Assembly: GCF_902499135.1 (NCBI RefSeq) | Contig: NZ_CABVPR010000040.1 | Span: 1-58,652, forward strand | Direction of reading: 5' to 3' | Origin: Burkholderia dolosa | GTDB taxonomy: Bacteria; Pseudomonadota; Gammaproteobacteria; Burkholderiales; Burkholderiaceae | Length of the DNA stretch: 58,652 bases | Shown: positions 37,626 to 46,731 of the stretch, in pieces | How the letters are laid out: each line of letters starts with the position of its first letter | How positions within the stretch are numbered: the first letter of the stretch is position 1 | The notes under the pieces: generated by a model | The model's input: the letters and a program-made list of their open reading frames with translations, nothing else | What the model was told of the DNA's origin: nothing | Database searches by the model: none | Made by a program: the position numbers and the translations under genes

Positions 37626-37742
37626 TAGTCGCAACACGTCGTCGATCCGACAGCCCGCGGCGGCAGACGGTTGCGTCTGCAACGACAAGCCGCCGCCGGC
37701 GACCACGGTCGGATCACGCCGGCGACGGCCGCCGTCGAATGG

Positions 37743-38000
37743 TCACCGCACCTGCGGCTCGACGTCGCGCCATTCGAAGCCGTCGCCCGAGCGCGTCACG
37801 TTGCCCGCCGACGTCCGCGCGAAGTGCGCGGCGAACACCGTCGCATGCGTGTCGGCCGCGCGAGTCAGCAGCTGCAGCCGCGATTCGCGCGCGCGATCCG
37901 CGTGCGCGCAGAACACCGAATTCCGCTCAGGCCGATGCACCTGAATCGCGCTGCATCACGTCGCCGGAAACGAGCGCATCCGCGTACGGCGCCGCGACGC
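37743..38000 (-). pseudogene. C-terminal remnant of an MBL-fold metallo-hydrolase
   Basis: Just after the end of the PdxI-like gene the minus strand reads VAAPYADALVSGDVMQ in one frame and then AIQVHRPERNSVFCAHADRA in the next; dropping one C near 37951 joins them. The following TRAADTHATVFAAHFARTSA and GDGFEWRDVEPQ match the end of metallo-beta-lactamase-fold hydrolases of the lactonase type (pattern LVFAAHFP...V.R.GD.F.W). The metal-binding N-terminal two thirds are gone. A short dead fragment of ~85 residues. Confidence 0.65.
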
Positions 38001-38002
38001 GC

Positions 38003-38878
38003 TCATGCACGCGCAGACGCGATGCCGTCGAGTTCGCGCACCGCATCGTCCGGCAGCACCAGCTCGCCCGCCGCGAGATTCTCGCGCAGATGCGCGACCG
38101 ACGACGTTCCCGGAATCAGCAGGATGTTCGGCGCGCGGCGCAGCAGCCACGCGAGCGCGATCTGCATCGGCGTCGCGCCGAGCCGCGCGGCAACCGCGTC
38201 GAGCACCGACGACTGCAGCGGACTGAAACCTCCCAGCGGAAAGTACGGAACGTACGGAATGCCGTCGCGGGCGAGCGCATCGATCAGCGCGTCGTCGTCG
38301 CGATGCGCGAGGTTGTAGTGGTTCTGCACGCAGACGATCTCGCAGATCCGTCGCGCTTCGTCGATCTGCGCGGCCGTGACGTTACTGAGCCCGATGTGCC
38401 GCACGAGCCCCTGCCGCTGCAGTTCCGCCAACGCGGTCAGCGGCGCTTCGATCGAGCCTTCGGCCGGCGCATGCGCGTCGAACATGATCCGCAGATTCAC
38501 CACGTCGAGCACGTCGACGCGCAGATTGCGCAGATTGTCGTGCACGGCCGAAGCGAGCGCTTCCGCAGAAAAGGCCGGCAGCCACGCGCCGTCGTCGCCG
38601 CGCTTCGCGCCGACCTTGGTCACGATCAGCAGATCGTCGCGATACGGATGCAGCGCGTCGCGAATCAGCTGGTTGGTCACATGCGGGCCGTAAAAATCGC
38701 TCGTGTCGATATGGTCGACCCCCAATGCAACCGCTTCGCGCAACACCGCGAGCGCCGCGTCGCGATCCTTCGGCGGGCCGAACACGCCGGGCCCTGCGAG
38801 CTGCATCGCGCCGTAGCCGATGCGATGAACGCGGCGGCCCGCGAAAGAAAACGTGCCGGACTGAACGATGGCGGACAT
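38003..38878 (-). CDS. pdxI: Aldo/keto reductase, PdxI (pyridoxal reductase)-like
   Basis: The 291-residue AKR is very close to E. coli YdbC/PdxI along its length: GYGAMQLAGPGVFGPP, DHIDTSDFYGPHVTNQ with catalytic Asp and Tyr, LIVTKVGA with catalytic Lys, VRHIGLSNVT, CVQNHYN, and LLIPGTSSVAHLRENLAA. PdxI reduces pyridoxal to pyridoxine with NADPH in vitamin B6 salvage. It is divergent from a LysR gene at 38977, which may regulate it. Confidence 0.85.
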   Translation of the reverse strand: MSAIVQSGTFSFAGRRVHRIGYGAMQLAGPGVFGPPKDRDAALAVLREAVALGVDHIDTSDFYGPHVTNQLIRDALHPYRDDLLIVTKVGAKRGDDGAWLPAFSAEALASAVHDNLRNLRVDVLDVVNLRIMFDAHAPAEGSIEAPLTALAELQRQGLVRHIGLSNVTAAQIDEARRICEIVCVQNHYNLAHRDDDALIDALARDGIPYVPYFPLGGFSPLQSSVLDAVAARLGATPMQIALAWLLRRAPNILLIPGTSSVAHLRENLAAGELVLPDDAVRELDGIASARA

Positions 38879-38976
38879 ATCGAGCTCCTGTGACGAATGA
38901 GTGACCGCAGGTTACGCTCCGTTGTGCTGCGCGATAATCCGTCACAATCTGCACGACCTGTACGAAAGGACGAACA

Positions 38977-39879
38977 ATGCAAGTCGATCTGGGCGATCTG
39001 AACGCGTTTGTCGCGGTGGCGCGCGCGAAGGGCTTCCGCGAAGGCGCGAGAACGGTAGGCGCGAGCGCGTCCGGTCTCAGCGAGGCCGTGCGGCGGCTCG
39101 AGACGCAACTCGGCGTGCGGCTGCTGCATCGCACGACGCGCAGCGTGGCGCCGACCGAAGCCGGACAGCGCCTGCTTGCGCGCCTGACGCCCGCGCTGAG
39201 CGAGGTCGAGGCCGCGCTCGACGTCGTCAACAGCTTCCGCGACCGGCCGGCCGGCACGTTGAAGCTCAATGTTCCGATGAGCGCGGCGCGGCTCGTGCTG
39301 CCGTCCATCGTCCCGCGCTTTCTCGCCGCGTATCCGGACATACGGCTCGAGATCGTCGCCGACGAAAGCTTCGTCGATATTCTCGAAGTCGGCTGCGATG
39401 CGGGCATTCGCTACGACGAGCGCCTCGAGCAGGACATGATCGCCGTACCGATCGGGCCGCGTACGCAGCGGTTCGCGACCGCCGCCGCGCCCGGCTATCT
39501 CGACCGGCGCGGCCGTCCGCGCCACCCGAGCGAACTGCTCGACCACGCATGCCTGCGCGGACGGTTTGCGAGCGGCACGATGCCGCTATGGGAATTCGAG
39601 CGCGACGGCGAAGTCGTCCGTGTCGATCCGTCCGGCCCGCTCGTCGTGCAGATCGGCGGCGCGGTCGATCTCGTCGTGGACGCCGCGCGCTCCGGGCTCG
39701 GCGTCGTGCATCTTTACGAGGAGTGGCTTCGGCCGCATCTCGCGAGCGGTGCGCTGGAGCCCGTGCTCGAGCGCTGGTGGCGGCCGTTCTCCGGTCCGTA
39801 TCTGTACTACCCGGGGCGGCGTTTCGTCCCTGCTCCGCTGCGGGCATTCATCGATTTCATCAAGGCGGACGGCGAGTAG
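38977..39879 (+). CDS. LysR-family transcriptional regulator
   Basis: The 300-residue protein has the LysR HTH (LNAFVAVARAKGFREGA, SGLSEAVRRLETQLGVRLL) and the TTRSVAPTEAGQRLL motif typical of the large LTTR group near AaeR/DmlR. The effector domain contains LKLNVPMSAARLVLPSIVPRF and a Cys in LEVGCDAGIRY, a position often used for ligand sensing. It is divergent from the PdxI-like gene with 98 bases between them, so it probably controls that gene and itself. Confidence 0.9.
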   Translation: MQVDLGDLNAFVAVARAKGFREGARTVGASASGLSEAVRRLETQLGVRLLHRTTRSVAPTEAGQRLLARLTPALSEVEAALDVVNSFRDRPAGTLKLNVPMSAARLVLPSIVPRFLAAYPDIRLEIVADESFVDILEVGCDAGIRYDERLEQDMIAVPIGPRTQRFATAAAPGYLDRRGRPRHPSELLDHACLRGRFASGTMPLWEFERDGEVVRVDPSGPLVVQIGGAVDLVVDAARSGLGVVHLYEEWLRPHLASGALEPVLERWWRPFSGPYLYYPGRRFVPAPLRAFIDFIKADGE

Positions 39880-40212
39880 AGCGACGTCGCGATCCTGCCG
39901 AAAGCACCGGGCGGGAGCGAAACGACGCGCCTTGCTCGGGTCGTTGGCCTGCGATGCCGTCGCGGTTGCGCGAATCGCGATGTTTTTCGAGCGCGGAAGA
40001 CGGCCGGTTCGCGTATCGAAGCCCAGCGGCGGAATGAGCGTTTTCCTGCCTTCCAGCATGATCGACATGCCGGGCCCCTGCTCTACCTGGCCGGCGACTG
40101 GTCGCCCCGCAGCAAGCCGACATGCCGAGCCGGCGATTTTTCACGGTCTCCACAATATTCGCGCGCTTGAAACGTCTTCACACGCATGGAATCGCCACCC
40201 ACTACGCGCACG
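39880..40212. other. 333-base gap before the ECF sigma gene
   Basis: I see no intact gene. One frame near 40074-40104 reads LLYLAGDWS, reminiscent of the C-terminus of FAD amine oxidases, but no more of such a gene can be joined to it. The A+T-richer right end (CACAATATTCGCGCG near 40151) may carry the sigma-gene promoter. Confidence 0.3.
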
Positions 40213-40767
40213 ATGACCGACCCTGACCGCGACATCACCGCGATAGTGATGCGAGAACGAACGAGACTCGGGCATTTCATCCGGCGTCGAATCAGCGACC
40301 CGGACGATGCGGACGACATTCTGCAGGACGTATTTCACGAGTTCGTGCAGGCTTACCGCCTCCCCGCGGCGATCGAACAGGCGAGCGCGTGGCTGTTCCG
40401 CGCGGCGCGCAATCGCATCGTCGACCGGTTTCGCAAGAAGAAGGAGCAGCCGCTGTCCGACCTGCTCGACACCGACGACGACGCGGACGCCGAGTATCGG
40501 CTGGATCTTGCGCTACCCGCGCACGACGCCGGCCCGGAAGCGGTGTATGCGCGCACGTTGTTGCTCGACGCGTTGCAGGACGCGCTCGACGAGTTGCCGT
40601 CGAATCAGCGCGACGTTTTCGTCGCGCACGAACTGGAAGGCCGCTCCTTCAAGGAGATGGCCGCACAAAGCGGCGTCGCGCTCAATACGCTGCTCGCGCG
40701 CAAGCGCTATGCGGTATTGCATCTGCGTGCACGGCTGCAGCCCATTTATGACGAACTGGATCTCTAG
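40213..40767 (+). CDS. ECF-family RNA polymerase sigma factor
   Basis: The 184-residue product starts at MTDPDRDITAIV (ATG 40213; an ATG at 40186 would add nine residues, and neither has a clear ribosome site). Region 2 contains DDADDILQDVFHEFVQA and ASAWLFRAARNRIVDRFRK. Region 4 contains LPSNQRDVFVAHELEGRSFKEMAA and LNTLLARKRYAVLHLR. No anti-sigma gene with a zinc or membrane signature follows; instead the next gene, 12 bases on, encodes a small membrane protein, a pairing that may serve as the regulator. Confidence 0.88.
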   Translation: MTDPDRDITAIVMRERTRLGHFIRRRISDPDDADDILQDVFHEFVQAYRLPAAIEQASAWLFRAARNRIVDRFRKKKEQPLSDLLDTDDDADAEYRLDLALPAHDAGPEAVYARTLLLDALQDALDELPSNQRDVFVAHELEGRSFKEMAAQSGVALNTLLARKRYAVLHLRARLQPIYDELDL

Positions 40768-40779
40768 AGGAGTCGGCGA

Positions 40780-41088
40780 ATGAATTTTCGGATCAGATGT
40801 GCGGGCAAAGCACTGTTTGCGGTGATCGCCATCGGCGTGCTCGGATGGCTCGTGATGATGCTATGGAACTGGGTGATGCCGGCGCTGTTCGTCGGCGCGC
40901 GGACGATCGACTTCGCTCATGCGCTGGGCCTGCTCGTGCTGAGCCGCATCCTGTTCGGCGGATTCCGCGGACACCGCGGGTGGCACGGCCGGCGCCACTG
41001 GCGCAAGTGGGAATCCATGACGCCGGAGGAACGCGAGCATTTCCGCAACGCGTGGCGCTCGCGGCGCAGCCAGTCGACCGGGGAATGA
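40780..41088 (+). CDS. Small membrane protein downstream of ECF sigma gene
   Basis: The 102-residue protein has two hydrophobic segments (VIAIGVLGWLVMMLWNWVM and the weaker FAHALGLLVLSRILFGGF), then a basic His/Arg-rich patch (GHRGWHGRRHWRKWES) and the MTPEEREHFRNAWRSR helix. That last motif recurs in membrane proteins encoded next to ECF sigma factors. Its His-rich loop could bind metal. The stop codon overlaps or nearly touches the ferredoxin start. An anti-sigma role is possible but unproven. Confidence 0.75.
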   Translation: MNFRIRCAGKALFAVIAIGVLGWLVMMLWNWVMPALFVGARTIDFAHALGLLVLSRILFGGFRGHRGWHGRRHWRKWESMTPEEREHFRNAWRSRRSQSTGE

Positions 41089-41090
41089 GC

Positions 41091-41387
41091 ATGCGCGATC
41101 AATCAACGAGCGACTGCAAGCAACGGCCGGGCGTGATCGCGCCGGTCGTCGATCTGAAACGTTGCGAAGGCAAGGCCGATTGCGTAACCGTTTGCCCGGA
41201 AAACGTGTTCGAAGTCCGGCGAATCGACGACGCCGATTACGGCGCGCTCGGGCTGATGCATCGCATGAAGATCCGCGTGCATGGAATGAAAGTCGCGTAT
41301 ACGCCGAATGCGGATGCGTGCCGGTCGTGCGGACTTTGCGTGACGGCCTGCCCCGAACGCGCGATCACGCTCGCCAGAAGGTCATGA
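41091..41387 (+). CDS. 4Fe-4S ferredoxin family protein
   Basis: The 98-residue protein has a complete CxxCxxCxxxCP motif at the C-terminus (CRSCGLCVTACPE) and an incomplete N-terminal one (CEGKADCVTVCPENVF), which has only three Cys, so the first cluster may be 3Fe-4S or differ in ligation. The linker is longer than in bacterial 2x[4Fe-4S] ferredoxins. The start is ATG 41091 after GGGGA; an alternative ATG at 41085 overlaps the upstream stop codon. It is the third gene of the sigma/membrane/ferredoxin operon, so it is likely induced by the sigma factor. Confidence 0.85.
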   Translation: MRDQSTSDCKQRPGVIAPVVDLKRCEGKADCVTVCPENVFEVRRIDDADYGALGLMHRMKIRVHGMKVAYTPNADACRSCGLCVTACPERAITLARRS

Positions 41388-41562
41388 CGACAGGCCTGTT
41401 CGCCGATGATCGGCCGCTTCGCTCACTGCATTTGATTGACGCGGCATTCGCGAATATGTGATCGACGTTGTCAATCTCGTCAAGGAATGCACATGGCTTC
41501 GCCCACTGCCGTTCTTTTGCGAAGGCTTCATGAAGAGAGCCGGACCGGTCACGACGCCCACG

Positions 41563-41757
41563 CTCGACGGGACGATCTCCGATTCCGGCAGCATCACGAA
41601 AGCGGGCGACGGCACGTTGCTGCTGGCCGGTGCCGATACGCAGACAGGCGACGATCGTCGCAGCCGGAACGCTGAAGGCCGCCGCCGCGACTGTACTGAG
41701 CGCGGCATCGACGATGACGGTGCAACATGGAGCGACGCTGGCGGTTATCGCTATAGC
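41563..41757 (+). pseudogene. Autotransporter passenger repeat fragment
   Basis: The frame reads DGTISDSGSITKAGDGTLLLAGADTQTG, then continues after a frameshift near 41648 as ATIVAAGTLKAAAATVLSAASTMTV and ends QHGATLAV. This is the passenger-associated repeat of autotransporters (KTG.GTLTLSGANTYTG.T.I.AGTL). No start, signal or barrel remains. Confidence 0.6.
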
Positions 41758-42029
41758 TGGTAGGCTGCCGGACAAACGGCCGTCAGCGCCGATCGGATCT
41801 CGTCGGGCCGCGCCGCGGACACGCGCGCGCCGCCCGCCGATCGTCTCGGCCAGCCACCTCGCGGCGGGCGCCACCTATGCGCGTGGGCGGGCGGCGTCCG
41901 GGAGCCTGCGACCGGCGCCTTCGACGATCGGGTACATCGTCGCCGCTGCAGCGGACGAAATCGCACTCGGCCACATGGACAGCGGCAGTGGACCGGAAAT
42001 TTGCAGTACCAGCCAACGCATGGATTTCA
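41758..42029. other. Degenerate sequence between remnants
   Basis: No open frame with family signatures is seen. It separates the autotransporter fragment from the decayed recombinase. Confidence 0.3.
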
Positions 42030-42460
42030 TCGGCGCGCCGTGCAGGATGACAGACACTGGCCGCGTCATCCCGTTGACGCCATATATCTACCTTACTGGC
42101 CGCGCCGCCTCGCCGTAACGAATGGGTATTTTCCAGTTCGACTGCACATGACGGCCGGCTCGCTGAACCCCGTCACGCACACAACAACGTCCCTGACCGC
42201 GGCTCGCCTGCTCGTTTGAGCCTGCACGCCGTGCGCCGATCGTTCGGCAGTCTCTGCGAGGGGTGGAAATGCCGAGCGGTATGAGCGCGCAAATCGTCGG
42301 GCACAAACCAAGCGAGTTAGCCGAAAAGCATTACCGCCACCCACTCGATCGACCGCCCACGTGGCGCGATCGCATCGACGCGCGGATGCTCGAGCAGGCA
42401 GGCCTCACGTTCAACGGTATCGACGCATACCCCCGGTTGAGATCCGTATCCGCTCGCTAA
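42030..42460 (+). pseudogene. Decayed tyrosine recombinase (integrase) C-terminal part
   Basis: Pieces of one integrase appear in order in different frames: RVIPLTPYI (near 42062), then RRNEWVFS (near 42114), then RLSLHAVRRSFGSLCEGW (42194-42255), then MPSGMSAQIVGHKPSELAEKHY and MLEQAGLTFNGID to the stop at 42460. LHAVRRSF supplies the usual Arg of box II and VGHKPSELAEKHY the box with the catalytic Tyr. At least two frameshifts and several stops are needed, so it is inactive. The family is the ~600-residue Burkholderia island-type integrase. Confidence 0.7.
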
Positions 42461-42992
42461 CAGGACACCCGTTCGTGGCCAATGGCCGACATAGTTGAAC
42501 ACTTCAGCAATGCGACAGGAACGAACGCTTGATGGATTCCATAAGGACTCGCCGAAACTGGTGGCGTAAATGCGCCCGCACCCACGACAGCCGCACGACT
42601 TGATGCTGTCACTGATATTGGCAAGCTCGACGGAGGCAAGCGAACAGAATCAAGCTCCAAGCTGCTACGCACGAATTTCAGCGCAATCAGCGCTTATTTA
42701 CTCCAGTCGCCGACGCACGTCTCTCCGGCAAATATTCAGCCTTTACGACGCTCACTTGCGTATTTCGAACCGCAGGTCAAAATTCGCGCAGACCCTAGAG
42801 GAATTAATAGTATTTTGCCGCTGACAGCTGCGTTACGCTGAGTTCGGAATTTGATGAGTATCGCCCTGGGTTGATCGCCCCTCCAGCGCCTGCGCCTCGC
42901 TTTCCGACAGGTTGAGATCTAAAAATCAGCCGTACCCCGAATCCGTTCCCACGCAGTCAAACGTCAAACGCTCGACGTACTTGGAGATTTGC
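42461..42992. other. Gap of 532 bases before the biosynthetic cluster
   Basis: I see no recognisable gene. The composition falls from ~60% to near 50% G+C towards the right, which marks the left border of the foreign-looking cluster. The end carries TTGGAGATTTGC, the ribosome site of the methyltransferase. Confidence 0.35.
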
Positions 42993-43733
42993 ATGAAATC
43001 GGTAGAAGCTGAACAGTTCGCGACATTGTTCAATTTATATGAGGACATGTTCGAATGGCCGTTCCGAAAGTATTTCGAAGCACCTACTGTTCAAAACGTT
43101 GTCGGTGATCCGCGCAATTCGACCATCATCGATTTCGGATGTGGCGGCGGCGGCTATACCCGCATATTCAAGAAGCTCGGTGCCGCGCGCGTTTTGGGTT
43201 ACGAACCAACCGACGGCATGCGACAGAATGCTCAACACCGCGCAGATCAAGAACGTCTCGATATCGAGTACGTTTCTGCTCTCACGCCCGATCTCATCGG
43301 TCAATTTGACATTCTTCTCAGTATTTACGTACTCCCTTACGCCACAAATACTGAGCAACTTGACGCCATGTGCGCGGAAATGGCGTCGCTCATTCGCCCC
43401 GGCGGACGGTTCGTCGCAGTCACCATCAATCCGGATATCAATCCCAATCCGGAGTACTACGAACGCTACGGTCTGCGTTTTACTCCGTCCGATCCCGACA
43501 AACAGAGTTATGAAGACTGCAGTCGCTTGACGCTCGACCTGAATTATCGGGGATATGAAGGGAGCGTTTATGCATGGTATTGGAAAAAGGCTTCCATCGA
43601 GAAAGCCTTGAACAACGCGGGGATTCGCTCCATCGCATGGCATCGCCTGACATCGTCGGATGGGGACCGCGATGATCTGCGAGCTTACCGGGATTGGCCG
43701 CATGCGATCGTGATCGAAGGCCAAAAGGATTGA
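42993..43733 (+). CDS. SAM-dependent class I methyltransferase
   Basis: The 246-residue protein starts at ATG 42993 (GGAG upstream). The SAM-binding motif I is IIDFGCGGGGYTRIF; motif II Glu is in VLGYEPTDGMRQ, and the post-motif strand FDILLSIYVLPYA and LIRPGGRFVAVTIN follow. It is the UbiE/small-molecule type, so N-, O- or C-methylation is possible. It is the first gene of a four-gene set of foreign composition; the gap to the next gene is 154 bases. Confidence 0.88.
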   Translation: MKSVEAEQFATLFNLYEDMFEWPFRKYFEAPTVQNVVGDPRNSTIIDFGCGGGGYTRIFKKLGAARVLGYEPTDGMRQNAQHRADQERLDIEYVSALTPDLIGQFDILLSIYVLPYATNTEQLDAMCAEMASLIRPGGRFVAVTINPDINPNPEYYERYGLRFTPSDPDKQSYEDCSRLTLDLNYRGYEGSVYAWYWKKASIEKALNNAGIRSIAWHRLTSSDGDRDDLRAYRDWPHAIVIEGQKD

Positions 43734-43887
43734 GCCGATCAACGGGCGTCACGTCAGACCGGCGCCATACAGCTGCTTGAGCTCCGACCATATATCGAAA
43801 ATCGACTGCAATAAGCCGGTCGGAGCCTATTGACTGCCTTAATTAAAATTCGCATCAAATTTATCGATTGTTGACCAGGAGGCCACC

Positions 43888-45231
43888 ATGACGTCAATCG
43901 GCAATTTTGATTTCAGCGTTTCCCACGACGACGAGATATATAAAAACACGACCGGAACCTTGATGATGCACCTCAAGCGGTCGGGCATCCGCGATGTCGA
44001 CATTATTACCGAGCAGATGGATGCTCTGCGCCAGAAACAGCTACGGGAAGGCATCTACAGCTTCGACTCATTCTCCTGCCTTGGCAGCGATGCGTCCTCG
44101 CCCATCGCAACGTCTCTGAACGAAACCCCTCATGATTGCTCGATCTGGTCGACCAATCTTTATCTTGGCCTGAATCGCCATCCGAAGGTAATCGAGGAAG
44201 TCGTCGGCGCAGTTCGCCGAATGGGCACAGGCTGTGGAACGTCGGCTATCTCCGGCGGCATGAACGTTCTGCATCGGAAAATCGAAGCCAAATTGCAGCA
44301 CTGGCTGGGGAAGGAATCCGTCATGCTTTTCCCCACCGGGTTCACTGCCAATATGGGTGCGCTGGCAGCCCTGTGCCAGGAAGACGATCACGTGCTGATC
44401 GACGATGAATCTCATGCGTCCATCCGTGATGGCATCCGCCTGTCGCCAGCACGGCGCTGGATTTCGTTTCGACACAATTCCGTCGAAGATCTGCAGCGCA
44501 AACTCGAAATTTCGCAACGGGAATGCAAGGGCAAGATCGTCGTGATTGTCGAGTCGGCCTATTCGATGAGCGGCGATATTTGCCCGCTCGCGGAAGTCGT
44601 TGCGCTGAAGCAGCGCTACGACTTTCTGCTCTTCGTCGACGAGGCCCACTCGTTCGGCATTTACGGCGACGGAGGACGAGGCCTCTGTCATCAAGAAGGC
44701 GTCACCGCCCAGGTCGACTTCATCGCATCCACGTTCTCGAAAGCAACGGCTTCGATCGGCGGCTTCGTCGCAATGGAGCGTCGATTCGCATCATATTTTC
44801 AATGGAGCGCCAATGCATATGCATTCCAGGCGTGCTTTACCCCGGCGGACGCCGCGGCCGTGCTTGCCGCCCTCGAAGTGATCGAGACCGAACCGGGCAT
44901 CGCACGCGAGCTGCACGAGAAGAATCGGTACATGCGTTCCCGGTTGCAGCGGATCGGCTTTGACCTGAGGCACAGCCAGACCCCGATCGTGCCGATCTAT
45001 ATACCGGATACCAAAAAGCTGCTGAGAATATGTTTCGATCTGTACAAGAACGGCGTGTTTTCCGTGCCGGTCGCGTATCCGATGGTAGCCGAGAATGACG
45101 GCCGCATCAGGTTCATCGTGAACGTCCGACACACGCGCGAGCAAATCGATCACACCGTCGATCTGCTCGGCGAACTCGCCAGCAAACACGGCCTGTTTGA
45201 TGCCCAGTCCCGTTCGGTCGCGAACGGCTGA
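43888..45231 (+). CDS. Alpha-oxoamine synthase-family PLP enzyme
   Basis: The 447-residue enzyme belongs to the AONS/KBL/SPT family, which joins an amino acid to an acyl thioester with loss of CO2 to give an alpha-amino ketone. Visible are the PLP-stacking His in DDESHASIRDG, FVDEAHSFGIYGDGGRG with the PLP-binding Asp and His, and the Schiff-base Lys285 in STFSKATASIGGF. The N-terminal ~60 residues before SIWSTNLYLGLNRHP are longer than usual and could hold a specificity element. Start ATG 43888, with AGGAGG upstream. The amino acid and acyl donors cannot be read from the sequence. Confidence 0.9.
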   Translation: MTSIGNFDFSVSHDDEIYKNTTGTLMMHLKRSGIRDVDIITEQMDALRQKQLREGIYSFDSFSCLGSDASSPIATSLNETPHDCSIWSTNLYLGLNRHPKVIEEVVGAVRRMGTGCGTSAISGGMNVLHRKIEAKLQHWLGKESVMLFPTGFTANMGALAALCQEDDHVLIDDESHASIRDGIRLSPARRWISFRHNSVEDLQRKLEISQRECKGKIVVIVESAYSMSGDICPLAEVVALKQRYDFLLFVDEAHSFGIYGDGGRGLCHQEGVTAQVDFIASTFSKATASIGGFVAMERRFASYFQWSANAYAFQACFTPADAAAVLAALEVIETEPGIARELHEKNRYMRSRLQRIGFDLRHSQTPIVPIYIPDTKKLLRICFDLYKNGVFSVPVAYPMVAENDGRIRFIVNVRHTREQIDHTVDLLGELASKHGLFDAQSRSVANG

Positions 45232-45255
45232 TTTGTGCCGAATACTGGAGGGCTT

Positions 45256-46587
45256 ATGGAACAGTTCGATGTCGTCGTCGTCGGCGCCAGCGTATCCGGC
45301 GCACCGACTGCCATGCATCTCGCACGTCAAGGACACAAGGTGTTGTTGATCGACCGGAAGCAATTCCCGCGCGATACGCTTTCGACCCATTTCATTTGGC
45401 CGCGCGGCGTGTCCTATCTGAAGCGCTGGGGTATCGCGGAGCCTATTCTCAGCCGCACCCCGAAATTCGCGCATATGGAAGTGACGATCGAGGGCGTCAG
45501 GATGTCCGGCTCGATCCCGCTTGCGGACATCGAGCAACGCTTTCGGAAAGTGCATGGCGACGCGAATGGCGCAACCAACGTCTATTGCGGGCCGAGACGT
45601 CTCCTTCTCGATCACGAATTGATCAGAGCAGCGGCCGCGGCCGGCGCCGATGTTCGCGAGCGTACGACTTTCACGCGTCCGATCGTGGAGAATGGCGAGG
45701 TGACGGGCATCCACGCAGTCACCGAACAAGGCACGCCGATTCAGGCGAGCGCACGCCTCGTCATTGGTGCGGACGGACGCTTTTCCCAGTTTGCGAAGGC
45801 TGTCGGTGCCGAAACGACCGATTACCGGTCGAATTCGACGTTTGCCTATTTCGGATACTTCTCCGGTATCGACAAGGACGAATTGACCATATGCAACCGC
45901 GGGCGCCTCGGCACGGCGATCTTCCCCACGTCGGACGGCACGCACATGGTACTCACATACGGGCCCAGTTCGTGGTGGGACGAATTTCGTCGTGACCCGG
46001 AGGAGAATTTCCTCAAGACATATGAGTTCTGCGATCCGGACACGGCAGAAAAGGTCCGTAGTGGCACGCGCGAAGAGCCATTCAAGGCGTGCGGAACGAT
46101 GCCCGCATTTCAGAGGCAAAACGTCGGCTGCGGCTGGGCGCTCATCGGCGATGCCGGTAGCTTCAAAGATCAGGTCACGGCGATGGGCATCACGCACGCA
46201 TTTCGCGACGCGGAGCTGATCAGCTGGCACGTCGATCGCGGGCTGCGCGGCGAAGTGCCGCTCGATCAAGCGTTGGCCGCTTATCGCGCAGCACGCCACG
46301 ACGACTACGCGAGCTATTTCAATTTCGTCTGCCAGACGGCGGAACTGAAAGTTCGCACTGTGCGAGATTTGGAGGCGTTGCGCGAAATTAGCCGCGATCC
46401 AACGAAAACGGATCGATTCCTCGCTCAATTCGGCGACACGTATCCACTACCGGAAGCCGCTTCATCGGTCGTATCGAATACAGCGGCGGCGTCTCGCGAA
46501 GTCGACATGGATCAGCCAGTGGTTCCCGGCTATCAGATCGCGCCGTACGCGGCGGCGCATTCAAGTCGCATCGCACCGCTCGCCTAG
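45256..46587 (+). CDS. FAD-dependent oxidoreductase/monooxygenase
   Basis: The 443-residue enzyme starts at ATG 45256, preceded by GGAGG, 24 bases after the PLP enzyme. It has the FAD-binding fingerprint VVVVGASVSGAPTAMHLARQ, the DG motif in GADGRFSQF, and the GD motif in LIGDAGSFKDQVTAMGITHAF. This is the group-A hydroxylase / geranylgeranyl-reductase-like family, used for hydroxylation, epoxidation or dehydrogenation of small molecules. No halogenase Trp/Lys signature is seen. It probably oxidises the PLP enzyme's product. Confidence 0.9.
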   Translation: MEQFDVVVVGASVSGAPTAMHLARQGHKVLLIDRKQFPRDTLSTHFIWPRGVSYLKRWGIAEPILSRTPKFAHMEVTIEGVRMSGSIPLADIEQRFRKVHGDANGATNVYCGPRRLLLDHELIRAAAAAGADVRERTTFTRPIVENGEVTGIHAVTEQGTPIQASARLVIGADGRFSQFAKAVGAETTDYRSNSTFAYFGYFSGIDKDELTICNRGRLGTAIFPTSDGTHMVLTYGPSSWWDEFRRDPEENFLKTYEFCDPDTAEKVRSGTREEPFKACGTMPAFQRQNVGCGWALIGDAGSFKDQVTAMGITHAFRDAELISWHVDRGLRGEVPLDQALAAYRAARHDDYASYFNFVCQTAELKVRTVRDLEALREISRDPTKTDRFLAQFGDTYPLPEAASSVVSNTAAASREVDMDQPVVPGYQIAPYAAAHSSRIAPLA

Positions 46588-46731
46588 CTGACTATCGCCG
46601 TCCTGCCTCGCATGCGTGTCTCGTCCGGTGCATCGGTCGCGGTGCCGAGCCATGACATCGCCCGCTCACGACGCACCGGACCAGGACGGCACATTTCTCA
46701 CAGATAGATCGAGTATCAGGAGAACCGACAT

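Noticed and set aside
40074-40104. LLYLAGDWS, like an amine-oxidase C-terminus
   Set aside because: Only nine residues fit; nothing else joins to it.
42762-42775. TTCGAAC near the left island border as a possible copy of the tRNA-Arg 3' end
   Set aside because: Only seven bases match the tRNA before the sequences diverge, so it cannot be called an attachment site.
42570-42824. An 84-residue plus-strand frame
   Set aside because: No ribosome site, no domain, Ser/Arg-rich composition typical of chance frames.
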